Part shown: positions 1 through 8,283 of the stretch, one piece after another
How the letters are laid out: every line of letters starts with the position of its first letter
Numbering within the stretch: the first letter of the stretch is position 1
DNA from: Prevotella sp. AGR2160
GTDB lineage: Bacteria; Bacteroidota; Bacteroidia; Bacteroidales; Bacteroidaceae
Direction of reading: 5' to 3'
Length of the DNA: 64,000 nucleotides
Assembly (NCBI RefSeq): GCF_000424185.1
Contig: NZ_AUJK01000001.1
Location: 186,001-250,000 of the forward strand
Notes under the pieces: model-generated
Told to the model about the DNA's origin: nothing
What the model saw: the letters and a program-made list of their open reading frames with translations, nothing else
Databases searched by the model: none
Position numbers and translations under genes: made by a program

Positions 1-101
1 TTGTCGTCGAGTACACCCACAATAAGCACGCCCACCACAATCGTGATGAGATACTTATAATGGGCCAGGAAGCCTAACCATGCATTTACCTTTCCAGACA
101 T
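1..101 (-). CDS. DivIC/FtsB-like septum formation initiator, N-terminus only (partial)
   Basis: The reading frame begins with ATG at 99-101 and leaves the window at base 1, so about 33 residues are visible. The peptide has a short cytoplasmic start, then HYKYLITIVVGVLIVGVLDD, which is one membrane span followed by an acidic turn. This matches the start of small bitopic septum formation initiator proteins (DivIC/FtsB family), which in Bacteroidota often lie beside dnaX. Such proteins join the divisome core in the inner membrane. The coiled coil that would confirm the call lies outside the window. It is divergent from dnaX and has its own TACTTTTG promoter box at 120-127. Confidence 0.6.
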   Translation of the reverse strand, partial: MSGKVNAWLGFLAHYKYLITIVVGVLIVGVLDD

Positions 102-119
102 CTTACATAGATTTTTCTG

Positions 120-200
120 CAAAAGTAAGAAATTAAAATGAGAATAACGCAACCAAGGGCGTTATTTTCTTTGTCGTTTCAAAAATTATAGTTATTTTTG
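120..200. promoter_or_regulatory. Divergent promoters for the DivIC-like gene and dnaX
   Basis: On the minus strand, TACTTTTG (120-127) fits the Bacteroidota -7 box. On the plus strand, TTG at 171-173 is followed after 19 bases by TATTTTTG at 193-200, a full match. Between them an 8-bp inverted repeat (AATAACGC 143-150, GCGTTATT 159-166) could be an operator or simply a hairpin. Confidence 0.65.
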
Positions 201-218
201 CAAAACAAATTCATCCGT

Positions 219-2003
219 ATGAAAGAATATATTGTTTCGGCACGCAAATACCGGCCGATGACCTTCGACAGCGTCGTCGGACAGACTGCCCTGACGACAA
301 CACTGAAGAATGCCGTCAAGAGCGGGAAACTGGCACATGCCTACCTCTTCTGTGGTCCGCGAGGGGTGGGAAAGACAACCTGTGCCCGCATCTTCGCCAA
401 AGCGATCAACTGTGAGCACCCCACGGCCGACGGCGAGGCCTGCAACGAGTGTGAGAGCTGTAAGACTTTCAACGAGGGACGGTCCCTGAATATCCTCGAG
501 CTCGACGCCGCCTCCAACAACTCCGTGGAGAATATCAAGGCCCTCATGGAGCAAACGCGTATACCGCCACAGGTGGGACGCTATAAGGTGTTCATCATCG
601 ATGAGGTCCACATGCTCTCCACGGCTGCCTTCAACGCCTTCCTCAAGACCTTGGAGGAACCGCCTGCTCACGTGATCTTCATCCTCGCCACAACGGAGAA
701 GCACAAGATCCTGCCGACGATCCTCAGCCGTTGTCAGATCTATGACTTCGAGCGCATGACGGTGCCCAACACCATCAAACACCTGAAGATGGTGGCAGAG
801 AAAGAGGGTATTCAGTATGAGGAACAGGCCCTGGCGGTCATCGCGGAGAAGGCTGACGGCGGCATGCGCGATGCCCTGAGCATCTTCGACCAGGCCGCCA
901 GTTTCTGTCAGGGGAATATCACGTATCAGAAAGTCATCGAAGACCTCAACGTCCTCGATGAGGATAACTATTTCCAACTCGTAGACCTGGCACTGAAGAA
1001 TGATGCTGCCGACATGATGGTACTGCTCAACAACCTTCTGGCCAAGGGCTTCGACGGTGGAAATCTCATCAACGGCCTCGCCGCCCATGTGCGCAATGTT
1101 CTTATGGCGAAAGACCCGAAGACCGTGAGTCTCCTCGAAACGAGCGACGAACAGCGCAAGCGCTATACGGAACAGGCTCAGAAAGCGCCTACACCTTTTT
1201 TATATAAGGCCCTGCAGATCATGAACCGCTGTGATGTGGAATACCGACAGAGCAGTAACAAACGACTGCTCGTGGAACTGACCCTCATCGAAGTGGCACA
1301 GATCACACAACCCGAGGACAAGGATGTCCCCGCCTCGGGGCGCTCGCCCTATAGACTGAAAATCCTGTTTAAAAATCTCCGACAGGTTCGGACAAAGGCG
1401 GCCCCGCAGGTAGCTGCCCCGAAACCGCAGCCGGTGAATGCTGCTGCCGGATCTACGGCGGCAGCCCACACTGCTTCTGCGCAGGCAGCCGCGACAACGG
1501 CTGCTACTCCTCATGCCACGACACATTTCAACCCAAAGGGCATCGGCGTCTCCTTCGACTCTATCCTCCATCCGCGCCAGCCGTCCTATCTCCGTCAAGA
1601 GAAGGTAGCGGAGGCTGCTGCCGCCAAGGAGAACAAAGACCGTGACTTCACGCCTGAAGAGCTCGACCTCCAATGGGTGGCCATGTGCAACCGTATGCCG
1701 AAACAATATATCGGTCTGGCACAACGGCTGAAGAATATGCGGCCGCAGATCACCACCTATCCCAACGCCGAACTCGTCGTCGACAACCAGATCTTCCTCG
1801 ATGAGGTCAATAAACTGCGCGGCAGCATCCGTGCCACACTGGCCCAGCTGCTGCACAACAACAGTATTCAACTTACCACCCGCCTCGCCGAGGCAGGGGA
1901 AGCCCAGAAAATTCTTTCCAGAAAAGATGTGTTCGATGAACTGCGGAAAAACAACCCGTCCATCGAACGCTTACGTCAGGCTCTTGATCTTGAGCTGACT
2001 TAG
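219..2003 (+). CDS. dnaX: DNA polymerase III subunit gamma/tau
   Basis: Clamp-loader ATPase subunit that couples core polymerases and loads the sliding clamp at the replication fork. The 594-residue product has the Walker A GPRGVGKT at residues 46-53, four zinc-binding cysteines at 65, 75, 78 and 81, the Walker B DEVH at 128-131, and an SRC sensor/arginine-finger motif near residue 170. An Ala/Pro-rich linker near residues 385-430 leads to a tau-like C-terminal region. The ATG at 219 is chosen because residues MKEYIVSARKYRP match the family start; an upstream TTG at 198 overlaps the promoter -7 box. I see no obvious slippery A-run that would make a separate gamma form. Its stop overlaps the convergent asnA stop by four bases. 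Confidence 0.96.
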   Translation: MKEYIVSARKYRPMTFDSVVGQTALTTTLKNAVKSGKLAHAYLFCGPRGVGKTTCARIFAKAINCEHPTADGEACNECESCKTFNEGRSLNILELDAASNNSVENIKALMEQTRIPPQVGRYKVFIIDEVHMLSTAAFNAFLKTLEEPPAHVIFILATTEKHKILPTILSRCQIYDFERMTVPNTIKHLKMVAEKEGIQYEEQALAVIAEKADGGMRDALSIFDQAASFCQGNITYQKVIEDLNVLDEDNYFQLVDLALKNDAADMMVLLNNLLAKGFDGGNLINGLAAHVRNVLMAKDPKTVSLLETSDEQRKRYTEQAQKAPTPFLYKALQIMNRCDVEYRQSSNKRLLVELTLIEVAQITQPEDKDVPASGRSPYRLKILFKNLRQVRTKAAPQVAAPKPQPVNAAAGSTAAAHTASAQAAATTAATPHATTHFNPKGIGVSFDSILHPRQPSYLRQEKVAEAAAAKENKDRDFTPEELDLQWVAMCNRMPKQYIGLAQRLKNMRPQITTYPNAELVVDNQIFLDEVNKLRGSIRATLAQLLHNNSIQLTTRLAEAGEAQKILSRKDVFDELRKNNPSIERLRQALDLELT

Positions 2004-3037
2004 ATCAGCGGCATGCCCGCCTCTTCGCACGCTTTGCGCATGTCCTCGGGCCAGATACTGGCCTGGATCTCACCGATATGGGCCTTGTGGAGCATGACCA
2101 TGCACAGACGGCTCTGACCGATACCGCCACCAATGCTCAACGGCAACTTGCCATTGAGGAGCTGCTGGTGGAAATAGAGTTTCTCACGCTCTTCCTTTCC
2201 CTCAATCTTCAACTGACGGAGCAGACTCTCCTTGTCAACACGGATACCCATACTACTGAGTTCGAAGCTGCGGCCAAGGACAGGGTACCAGATGAGAATA
2301 TCACCATTCAGTCCGGCCTTGCCGTTCTCGGCTACCGTTGACCAGTCATCATAGTCCGGGGCACGACCGTCATGCTTCTTTCCGTCACTGAGTTTACCTC
2401 CGATACCCTCTACGAAGACGGCTCCATATTTCTTGCAGATGGCATCCTCACGCTCATGGGGAGTGAGATTGGGATACATATCCAATAGATCCTGACTATG
2501 GATGAAATGAATCTCCTCGGGCAAGAACGGCTTCAACTGCGGATAGAACTCACAAGCCAGATACTCCGTACGACGGATGGCAGCATAGATACGGCGCACG
2601 ACATCCTCGAGGAAATGGATCGTACGGTCCTCTCGCGTGATGACAGCCTCCCAGTCCCACTGGTCGACATAGAGCGAATGGAGATTGTCCAACTCCTCGT
2701 CGGCACGGATGGCATTCATATCGGTATAAATGCCATACCCCGGCTGAATCTCATACTCGGCAAGCGTCAGACGCTTCCATTTGGCCAACGAATGAACGAC
2801 CTCGGCCTGTGCATCGCCGAGATCCTTGATGGGGAACGTCACAGGACGCTCCACGCCATTCAGGTCATCATTGATACCTAAGCCCTTCAACACAAAGAGA
2901 GGAGCCGTGACACGACGCAGACGAAGCTCTGTGGCTAAGTTCTGCTGAAAGAAATCCTTGATCTGTTTGATACCCTGCTCGGTCTGGCGCATGTCCAACA
3001 GCGGCTTGTAACCTGCAGGCTTAATTAACTGACTCAT
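2000..3037 (-). CDS. asnA: Aspartate--ammonia ligase
   Basis: Makes asparagine from aspartate, ammonia and ATP in the cytoplasm. It is a class II aminoacyl-tRNA-synthetase-like fold. The 345-residue length is close to the family norm of about 330-345. The N-terminus (KQIKDFFQQNL, LRLRRVTAPLFV), the middle (DDWSTVAENGKAGLNGDI) and the C-terminal GGGIGQSRLCM block are characteristic. It runs toward dnaX and the two stop codons interlock (TAG 2001-2003 on plus, TAA 2000-2002 on minus), so neither gene can have an independent terminator there. A complete promoter lies upstream at 3076-3105. Confidence 0.96.
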   Translation of the reverse strand: MSQLIKPAGYKPLLDMRQTEQGIKQIKDFFQQNLATELRLRRVTAPLFVLKGLGINDDLNGVERPVTFPIKDLGDAQAEVVHSLAKWKRLTLAEYEIQPGYGIYTDMNAIRADEELDNLHSLYVDQWDWEAVITREDRTIHFLEDVVRRIYAAIRRTEYLACEFYPQLKPFLPEEIHFIHSQDLLDMYPNLTPHEREDAICKKYGAVFVEGIGGKLSDGKKHDGRAPDYDDWSTVAENGKAGLNGDILIWYPVLGRSFELSSMGIRVDKESLLRQLKIEGKEEREKLYFHQQLLNGKLPLSIGGGIGQSRLCMVMLHKAHIGEIQASIWPEDMRKACEEAGMPLI

Positions 3038-3075
3038 GTTCTGTATTTTATTTCTTTTATTGTCAAAAACTGCTG

Positions 3076-3105
3076 CAAAGTTACAACTTTATTATTAAAT
3101 CGCAA
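3076..3105 (-). promoter_or_regulatory. asnA promoter
   Basis: Reading the minus strand, TTG (complement of 3103-3105), 19 bases, then TAACTTTG (complement of 3076-3083). This is the standard Bacteroidota sigma-ABfr arrangement about 40 bases before the asnA ATG. Confidence 0.7.
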
Positions 3106-3344
3106 GTATTTTTGGAAGAATTTTTGCAAAAAGTCAACAGAAATATCAATTTAAAACCTGTAGGGACATGATTGATCATGTTCCGCCCCCTTCGTAGGGA
3201 CATGATTGATCATGTTCCGCCCTATGGAATGGCATGCCGTTGTGTGCTTGCGCTTTGCAAGCGCAAGGAGCCGCATCTGCAGGCCCAAGCATAAAAAAGA
3301 CAGAATAACAAACAAACATATCTTAGGAATAATCCCCAAAAAAT
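3106..3344. repeat. Non-coding spacer with two P3 palindromes and one P2 hairpin
   Basis: This roughly 240-bp gap between asnA and the tRNA promoter has no convincing gene. It holds two tandem copies of palindrome P3 (3160-3190 and 3194-3222; core GGACATGATTGATCATGTTCC-like, written GGACATGAT / ATCATGTTCC). It then carries one P2 hairpin at 3247-3267 (stem CTTGCGCTT, loop TGC, stem AAGCGCAAG) with the usual TGCCGTT-containing left flank. A degraded P6-like stretch (AAAAAAGACAGAATAAC) begins near 3294. Frames crossing this block simply translate the repeats. Confidence 0.75.
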
Positions 3345-3375
3345 TTGGCTTTTCAAAATAAAAGATGTATCTTTG
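3345..3375 (+). promoter_or_regulatory. tRNA-Arg promoter
   Basis: TTG at 3345-3347, 20 bases, TATCTTTG at 3368-3375; about 50 bases before the mature tRNA 5' end. Confidence 0.7.
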
Positions 3376-3428
3376 CACTCGATTTACGAAAAACCGCTTT
3401 CCACGGCCAAATCGTAAGTCACATCATT

Positions 3429-3502
3429 GGACCCGTAGCTTAGCTGAATAGAGCGTCAGATTCCGGTTCTGAAGGTCCTGGGTTTGAATCCCAGCGGGTT
3501 CA
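3429..3502 (+). tRNA. tRNA-Arg (anticodon CCG)
   Basis: The 74-nt sequence folds as a cloverleaf. The acceptor GGACCCG pairs with CGGGTTC (3495-3501), the D arm is GCTT/GAGC, and the anticodon arm TCAGA/TCTGA has loop TTCCGGT giving anticodon CCG. The T arm is CTGGG/CCCAG and the discriminator base is A. It reads CGG arginine codons. CCA is not encoded, so it must be added after transcription. No second tRNA is visible nearby. Confidence 0.95.
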
Positions 3503-3675
3503 CTTCTTAAAAGGTTAAATATCTTACTACTATCAAAAGCACTTACAATAATCCCCAAAAAGGAAAGGAAAGCGGTTGCTGCTGCAATGTTATGGATCGT
3601 ACTCCTCATGTTTTTTATTTCTTTGTTTTTTCATATATATAAAAGAAAGTCTTCAACTGAAAAGCGCGGCTTGAC
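3503..3675. other. Short AT-rich spacer after the tRNA
   Basis: No confident gene. On the minus strand a frame starting at 3609 begins like a small membrane peptide (MRSTIHNIAAATAFLSFLGI) but then runs into the tRNA, so it looks like a decayed remnant rather than a working gene. No attachment-site duplication of the tRNA 3' end is visible within the window. Confidence 0.4.
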
Positions 3676-3852
3676 TTAAAAGAGCCACCACCCGCTTCCC
3701 CAATCGGTAGAGAACAGAACAACGAGCAAGGAGATGCCAAACAAGAGCAGGCAGATACCACAAAAAACGTAATCTCCGCTTAGTGCTGTCGCGAATGAAC
3801 CGAAAAATGATATGGTCATAACGATTTGGCAAAATGTTCTTATTTTCTTCAT
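3676..3852 (-). CDS. Small hypothetical two-span membrane protein
   Basis: A 58-residue product with two hydrophobic stretches (about residues 8-24 and 27-46) and a short aromatic tail ending GSGWWLF. I do not recognise a family. The ATG at 3850-3852 is preferred because a TACATTTG box (3876-3883, minus strand) lies 24 bases upstream with a TTG 18 bases further back (3902-3904). The longer frame starting at 3897 would begin upstream of that promoter. The sequence is AT-rich compared with its neighbours. A small inner-membrane peptide is the only supportable description. Confidence 0.45.
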   Translation of the reverse strand: MKKIRTFCQIVMTISFFGSFATALSGDYVFCGICLLLFGISLLVVLFSTDWGSGWWLF

Positions 3853-3904
3853 AATGTTCAGCGTTTTAGTTGCTACAAATGTAGTCAAAAAATACAAAAG
3901 ACAA

Positions 3905-4127
3905 TGGCAAATAACATAAAGTTTAACTTAAGTTTGAATATCAACGGCAAGAACGTAGTTAAGTGTATTTAACTATCAAGGGAAAATGTCAAAAGGAAGA
4001 TATTTTTTGCACAATATTCCAATGTTGTGCACCATTTAACGGCGGTTAAGATTTTCTAACAAAAAACGGGGACATACATGGGGTGACTTCCTATTTTTGT
4101 CCTTACTTTTGCAGAAAATAAAAAGAA
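3905..4127. promoter_or_regulatory. Leader of the 2-oxoacid oxidoreductase operon
   Basis: The AT-rich gap carries a hairpin at about 4018-4042 (arms TGCACAA and TTGTGCA). Near the end is a TACTTTTG -7 box at 4104-4111, 16 bases before the TPR gene ATG. No well-spaced -33 TTG is present, so the promoter may need an activator. Confidence 0.5.
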
Positions 4128-4307
4128 ATGACTTCATACGAATACTATCAACAAGGCAATGACTATCGTCGGAAAGGCGACTTCCAACAGGCCATCAACA
4201 GCTATCTGGAGGCCATCGCACTCGATGCCGACAGTCCTGCCGTGGAAGCCAAACAGATGCTGGATGATATCCTCAACTTCTATTGTAAGGATTATTACAA
4301 CCCCTGA
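4128..4307 (+). CDS. Small TPR-motif protein heading the 2-oxoacid:ferredoxin oxidoreductase operon
   Basis: A 59-residue product, MTSYEYYQQGNDYRRKGDFQ..., ending CKDYYNP. Residues about 3-36 form one tetratricopeptide helix pair (YYQQGNDYRRKGDFQQAI, then NSYLEAIALDADSP), followed by a third helix. A single TPR unit of this kind commonly sits just before the VorB-type oxidoreductase genes in Bacteroidota. Its role is unknown; it may help assembly of the complex. It lies 46 bases before the ferredoxin subunit and appears to be the first gene of the operon. Confidence 0.75.
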   Translation: MTSYEYYQQGNDYRRKGDFQQAINSYLEAIALDADSPAVEAKQMLDDILNFYCKDYYNP

Positions 4308-4353
4308 CATCCCGTCTGATTGTACCCTCATAAACATTATTACGAAATAAAAT

Positions 4354-4596
4354 ATGTCAACAAGATTTCAAGGCGCCGTTGTGGTGGATACCGACCGCTG
4401 CAAGGGCTGTTCGCTGTGTGTCGTGGCCTGTCCGAAAGACGTGCTGGCCCTCTCACAGAAAAAGGTCAACCGACATGGATACCCCTTCGTGGAGGCCGTC
4501 CGTGCCGATGACTGTATCGGTTGCGCATCCTGCGGCATCGTTTGCCCCGACGGATGCATCACAGTGTATAAGAAAAAAATAGAAGGGAACGCATAG
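4354..4596 (+). CDS. 2-oxoacid:ferredoxin oxidoreductase, ferredoxin-like delta subunit
   Basis: An 80-residue protein with two [4Fe-4S] signatures, CKGCSLCVVACP and CIGCASCGIVCP, typical of the delta subunit (VorD/KorD) that passes electrons from the thiamine site to soluble ferredoxin. It is followed two bases later by the alpha subunit gene, so translation is probably coupled. The enzyme acts in the cytoplasm, either oxidatively on branched 2-oxoacids or 2-oxoglutarate, or in reverse as a reductive carboxylase. Confidence 0.92.
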   Translation: MSTRFQGAVVVDTDRCKGCSLCVVACPKDVLALSQKKVNRHGYPFVEAVRADDCIGCASCGIVCPDGCITVYKKKIEGNA

Positions 4597-4598
4597 CA

Positions 4599-5693
4599 AT
4601 GGAAAAAGAGAATCAAGAAGTGACACTGATGAAAGGCAATGAGGCCATCGCCCATGCCCTCATCCGCTGTGGCGCCGATGGCTTCTTCGGCTATCCCATC
4701 ACGCCGCAGAGTGAGATCATTGAGACCCTGGCCCTGCTGAAACCGTGGGAGACAACAGGAATGGTCGTCCTCCAGGCCGAGAGTGAGGTGGCGGCCATCA
4801 ACATGGTCTATGGCGGTGCCGGTGCCGGCAAGCGCGTCGTGACGACAAGTTCCTCCCCCGGTGTGGCCCTCATGCAGGAGGGTATCTCCTATATGGCCGG
4901 TGCCGAGATTCCCGGCGTCATCGTCAACGTGCAGCGCGGCGGTCCCGGACTGGGTACGATCCAGCCGAGTCAGAGCGACTATAACCAGGCCACACGCGGC
5001 GGCGGCAACGGCGACTATAACGTTATCGTCCTCGCGCCGGCCTCCGTCCAGGAGATGGCCGACTTCGTGGACCTCGCCTTCACCCTCGCTTTCCGTTACC
5101 GTAACCCGGCAATGATCCTCAGCGACGGCGTCATCGGACAGATGATGGAGCGTGTCGTCCTGCCACCGATGAAGCCACGTCGCACGGAGGAGGAGATCCG
5201 CAAGGAGTGTCCGTGGGCAACCATCGGACGGACGAAAGACCGCAAACCAAATATCCTCACCTCCCTCGAACTGAAACCGGAGGTCATGGAAGCCCGCAAC
5301 CTGCAGATGCAGGCTAAATACCAGGAGATCAAGGAGAAAGAGGTACGCTATGAGACGCAGCAGTGTGACGATGCCGACTATGTCATCGTCAGTTTCGGCT
5401 CCGCTGCCCGTATCGCCGAGAAGAGTGTGGAACTGCTGCGCGAACAGGGTGTCAAGGCCGGCCTCTTCCGTCCCATCACCCTATGGCCGTTCCCGACAAA
5501 GACCCTCCGTGAGATGGCCGGACGCGTCAAGGGATTCCTCGTGGCGGAGATCAATGCCGGACAGATGGTCTACGACGTCCGTCTGGCTGTCGAAGGCCGC
5601 GTCCCCGTGGAATATTTCGGTCGCCTCGGTGGTATCGTCCCTGATCCCGAGGAGATTGTCAACGCACTGAAAACTAAACTGATCAAGAAATGA
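4599..5693 (+). CDS. vorB: 2-oxoacid:ferredoxin oxidoreductase alpha subunit (VorB/KorA type)
   Basis: A 364-residue protein. The N-terminal pyruvate-ferredoxin-oxidoreductase domain (GNEAIAHALIRCGADGFFGYPITPQSE) and the central block with TSSSPGVALMQEGISYMAGAE are characteristic. A C-terminal transketolase-like domain (VSFGSAARIAEKSVELLREQGVKAG...RPITLWPFP) contacts the thiamine-binding subunit. Bacteroidota homologues are usually named 3-methyl-2-oxobutanoate dehydrogenase subunit VorB. Substrate specificity (2-oxoisovalerate or 2-oxoglutarate) cannot be settled from sequence alone. The stop overlaps the next start by four bases. Confidence 0.92.
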   Translation: MEKENQEVTLMKGNEAIAHALIRCGADGFFGYPITPQSEIIETLALLKPWETTGMVVLQAESEVAAINMVYGGAGAGKRVVTTSSSPGVALMQEGISYMAGAEIPGVIVNVQRGGPGLGTIQPSQSDYNQATRGGGNGDYNVIVLAPASVQEMADFVDLAFTLAFRYRNPAMILSDGVIGQMMERVVLPPMKPRRTEEEIRKECPWATIGRTKDRKPNILTSLELKPEVMEARNLQMQAKYQEIKEKEVRYETQQCDDADYVIVSFGSAARIAEKSVELLREQGVKAGLFRPITLWPFPTKTLREMAGRVKGFLVAEINAGQMVYDVRLAVEGRVPVEYFGRLGGIVPDPEEIVNALKTKLIKK

Positions 5694-6457
5694 ACAAGGA
5701 TATAATTGCTCCGGAGAACCTGGTCTATCAGAAACCGGAGCTGATGAATGACACCCCTATGCATTACTGTCCTGGCTGTTCTCATGGCGTCGTCCATAAG
5801 CTCGTGGCCGAAGTGATCGCCGAGATGGGCATGGAAGAGAAGACCGTCGGCATCTGCCCCGTGGGCTGTGCCGTCTTCGCCTACCGTTACCTCGATATCG
5901 ACTGGCAGGAGGCTGCCCACGGTCGTGCCCCTGCCCTCGCCTCCGCCATCAAACGCCTCTGGCCCGACCGCCTCGTCTTCACCTACCAGGGTGACGGCGA
6001 CCTGGCCTGTATCGGTACCTGTGAGACGATCCATGCCTTGAACCGCGGCGAGCATATCCCCATCATCTTCATCAATAATGCCATCTATGGCATGACGGGT
6101 GGACAGATGGCTCCGACGACACTCATGGGGCAGAAGACGTCTACCTGTCCTTACGGCCGTGAGGCTGACCTCCATGGCTATCCTCTGAATATCACCGAAC
6201 TGGCTGCCCATCTCCAGGGCACCTGCTATGTCACGCGACAGAGCGTGGAGACCGTGGGCGCTATCCGTCAGGCCAAGAAAGCCATCCGCAAGGCCTTCGA
6301 AGCCAGTATGAAAGGCCTAGGCTCCAGTCTCGTAGAGATCGTTTCTACCTGTAATAGTGGCTGGAAACTCTCTCCCGTAGAGGCTAACAAATGGATGGAG
6401 GAACACATGTTCAAACAGTATCCCAAAGGGGATCTTAAAGACACGACAAACTTATGA
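5690..6457 (+). CDS. 2-oxoacid:ferredoxin oxidoreductase beta subunit, thiamine-diphosphate binding
   Basis: A 255-residue protein (VorA/KorB type) that binds thiamine diphosphate. The signature GDGDLACIGTCETIHALNRG followed by the metal-binding asparagine in INNAIYGMTGGQMAPTT is clear, and CPGCSHG near the N-terminus is conserved in the family. ATGA overlaps at both ends (5690-5693 with alpha, 6454-6457 with gamma) show tight translational coupling, as expected for subunits needed in equal amounts. Confidence 0.94.
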   Translation: MNKDIIAPENLVYQKPELMNDTPMHYCPGCSHGVVHKLVAEVIAEMGMEEKTVGICPVGCAVFAYRYLDIDWQEAAHGRAPALASAIKRLWPDRLVFTYQGDGDLACIGTCETIHALNRGEHIPIIFINNAIYGMTGGQMAPTTLMGQKTSTCPYGREADLHGYPLNITELAAHLQGTCYVTRQSVETVGAIRQAKKAIRKAFEASMKGLGSSLVEIVSTCNSGWKLSPVEANKWMEEHMFKQYPKGDLKDTTNL

Positions 6458-6999
6458 AAAAGGAAATCATCATATCCGGTTTCGGTGGACAGGGCGTCCT
6501 CTCTATGGGAAAGATCCTCGCCTACTCGGGACTGATGGAGGACAAACAGGTGACATGGATGCCGGCCTACGGACCGGAGCAGCGCGGTGGTACGGCCAAC
6601 GTGACGGTCATCATCTCCGACGACCGTATCTCCTCGCCGATCCTCAGTAAATATGATATCGCCATCGTCCTCAACCAGCCGTCTCTCGACAAGTTCGAGA
6701 GTAAGGTGAAGCCCGGCGGTACCCTCATCTACGACGGCTATGGCATCATGAACCCGCCGACACGCCAGGACATCACGGTATATCGCCTCGACGCCATGGA
6801 TAAGGCAGCAGAGATGAAGAACGCGAAGGTCTTCAACATGATCGTCCTCGGCGGTCTGCTGAAAATCTGTCCCGTCGTCAGTACGAAAGGTCTGGAGAAA
6901 GCCCTCTATAAGGCGCTCCCCGAACGCCATCACAACATGATCCCCCTGAACATGCAGGCTGTGGAAGAGGGAATGAAACTCATAAAAGTAAAAAAGTAA
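6454..6999 (+). CDS. 2-oxoacid:ferredoxin oxidoreductase gamma subunit
   Basis: A 181-residue protein with the gamma-domain start GFGGQGVLSMGKILAYSG and the motif GPEQRGGTANVTVIISD. It completes the four-subunit enzyme (delta, alpha, beta, gamma order). The last residues, KLIKVKK, and the stop codon are encoded by the AAAAGTA-repeat array that begins at 6984, so the natural C-terminus has been rewritten by a repeat. Confidence 0.93.
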   Translation: MKKEIIISGFGGQGVLSMGKILAYSGLMEDKQVTWMPAYGPEQRGGTANVTVIISDDRISSPILSKYDIAIVLNQPSLDKFESKVKPGGTLIYDGYGIMNPPTRQDITVYRLDAMDKAAEMKNAKVFNMIVLGGLLKICPVVSTKGLEKALYKALPERHHNMIPLNMQAVEEGMKLIKVKK

Positions 7000-7110
7000 A
7001 GAAGTAAAAAAGTAAACGCGGGATCATGATTCATCATGTTCCGCAATAACGTAAACGTTGGCACATCCCTGCCAACGTTTACTTTTTTAATTTTTTACTT
7101 TTTTACTTTT
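6984..7110. terminator. Bidirectional terminator made from an AAAAGTA array (P5) around two hairpins
   Basis: Between two convergent genes. A direct array of AAAAGTA-like heptads (6984-7017) is matched by the inverted array TTTTTTAC (7078-7110). Inside lie a P3 palindrome (7018-7044) and a perfect hairpin with 13-bp arms (GTAAACGTTGGCA 7051-7063, TGCCAACGTTTAC 7070-7082). A-rich and T-rich flanks allow termination from either side. The array encodes the C-termini of both neighbouring proteins. Confidence 0.75.
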
Positions 7111-8220
7111 AAACGCCTCCATCGCCTCAACTTTCGGCAGTCCGAGGGCAGCAAAGCGTGCTGCCGTACCCCGGTTACGGTCCTCGGCCCGCTGCCAGAA
7201 GAGACGACTGTCACTGCCGGGGAAGGGGGCACTCTCCATCTGACTGTGATGCTTGAGAATCGCCTCACGCTTCTCGGCCAGTTCACCGGCCGTCAACGGT
7301 ATCGCCAGGTCGATATCAGCCAGGTCCCATTCAGCCCAGGCACCCCGATACATCCATATCTTATAATGATCGAGCCAGTCGAAAGAATCACCGGCAGCAC
7401 CCTTGGAACATTCCTGCCTCTGCGTCTTTGCTTTCTTCGCCTTGAGTTCATCCAAAGCGGAAAAGACGGCAGCCGTACACTTGCGATGGGTGTCATGAGG
7501 ATCGGCAAAATCACCAGCGACAAAGATCTGCTGGGGACGGACAGCTGCCAATAGGTTGGCGATAAGGGCCACATCACGCTCACTGACGGGATATTTCTCG
7601 ATACGTCCACTCTCATAGAACGGCAGATTGAGAAAATGGACATGATCCTTCGGGATATGGTTATAGTCACAGGCCAACCGGGCCTCACCACGACGGATCA
7701 GCGCCTTGAGTTCCTGTACCTCCAAATCATCAACCTCCCCGTCTTTCTTCTTTTCGAGAAAGGCCGAGACGGATTTCACCAACTTGCTCACCGCATCATC
7801 AGCGCCATCACAGAAGAGGTCGTTGACGCCCTTGACGAAATACAGATAACGCCGTACCTCTTCGTCTCCCACAGCGATATCTCCTGAAGTCTGATAGGCA
7901 ACATGGACGTCATGCCCCTCACGGACGAGCCGACGGAGGGTGCCGCCCATGGAGATGACGTCATCATCAGGATGGGGGGAGAAGACCAGCACACGCTGAG
8001 GAACGGGAAACGCCGGAGGTGTCCCTGCCTTCTCCGCAATGATTCCCAGGAAATCTTCCTCAACAAGCCGGTTGATCTTCTCTGCCGACCCATAACCGTC
8101 AAGAAGATCCCCAAAACCACCTTGCCGATAGTCGTCCTCCGAGAGGTCCAAAATGGGCTTCCCGCTTCGTTCACAGAGACTTACAACAGCCTCTCTTAAC
8201 TGATAAAGATCCATTGTCAT
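7087..8220 (-). CDS. PIG-L (LmbE-type) family deacetylase next to nagB
   Basis: A 377-residue protein. After an N-terminal helical region of about 75 residues it has RVLVFSPHPDDDVISMGGTL, the zinc-binding HPDD signature of PIG-L/LmbE N-acetyl-sugar deacetylases, and later DFADPHDTHRKC, which contributes the second metal histidine. In many Bacteroidota a domain of this type is fused to glucosamine-6-phosphate deaminase; here it is a separate gene behind nagB. The likely substrate is therefore an N-acetylated amino sugar, though not proven. Either ATG at 8220 or 8214 could start it. The C-terminus KSKKVKN is encoded in the P5 array. Confidence 0.85.
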   Translation of the reverse strand: MTMDLYQLREAVVSLCERSGKPILDLSEDDYRQGGFGDLLDGYGSAEKINRLVEEDFLGIIAEKAGTPPAFPVPQRVLVFSPHPDDDVISMGGTLRRLVREGHDVHVAYQTSGDIAVGDEEVRRYLYFVKGVNDLFCDGADDAVSKLVKSVSAFLEKKKDGEVDDLEVQELKALIRRGEARLACDYNHIPKDHVHFLNLPFYESGRIEKYPVSERDVALIANLLAAVRPQQIFVAGDFADPHDTHRKCTAAVFSALDELKAKKAKTQRQECSKGAAGDSFDWLDHYKIWMYRGAWAEWDLADIDLAIPLTAGELAEKREAILKHHSQMESAPFPGSDSRLFWQRAEDRNRGTAARFAALGLPKVEAMEAFKSKKVKN

Positions 8221-8283
8221 ATTCTTTCGTCTTTTATAGGGCCTGCCGTTCCGTGCTTGCGCTTTGCAAGCGCAAGGTCGCCT
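8221..8283. repeat. P2 hairpin in the nagB-deacetylase spacer
   Basis: The 63-base spacer inside the operon is mostly a P2 element: flank GCCTGCCGTTCCGTG at 8241-8255 and stem-loop 8256-8276. It could attenuate or stabilise the transcript between the two genes. Confidence 0.8.

Noticed and set aside
3151..3378. A 75-residue minus-strand frame upstream of the tRNA
   Set aside because: It is a translation of P3 and P2 repeats and overlaps the tRNA promoter.
3429..3502. tRNA-Arg as an attachment site of an integrated element
   Set aside because: No second copy of the tRNA 3' end and no integrase were found in the window.
6984..7110. AAAAGTA arrays considered as a CRISPR or VNTR locus
   Set aside because: Units are only 7 bases with no spacers; no cas genes occur in the window.
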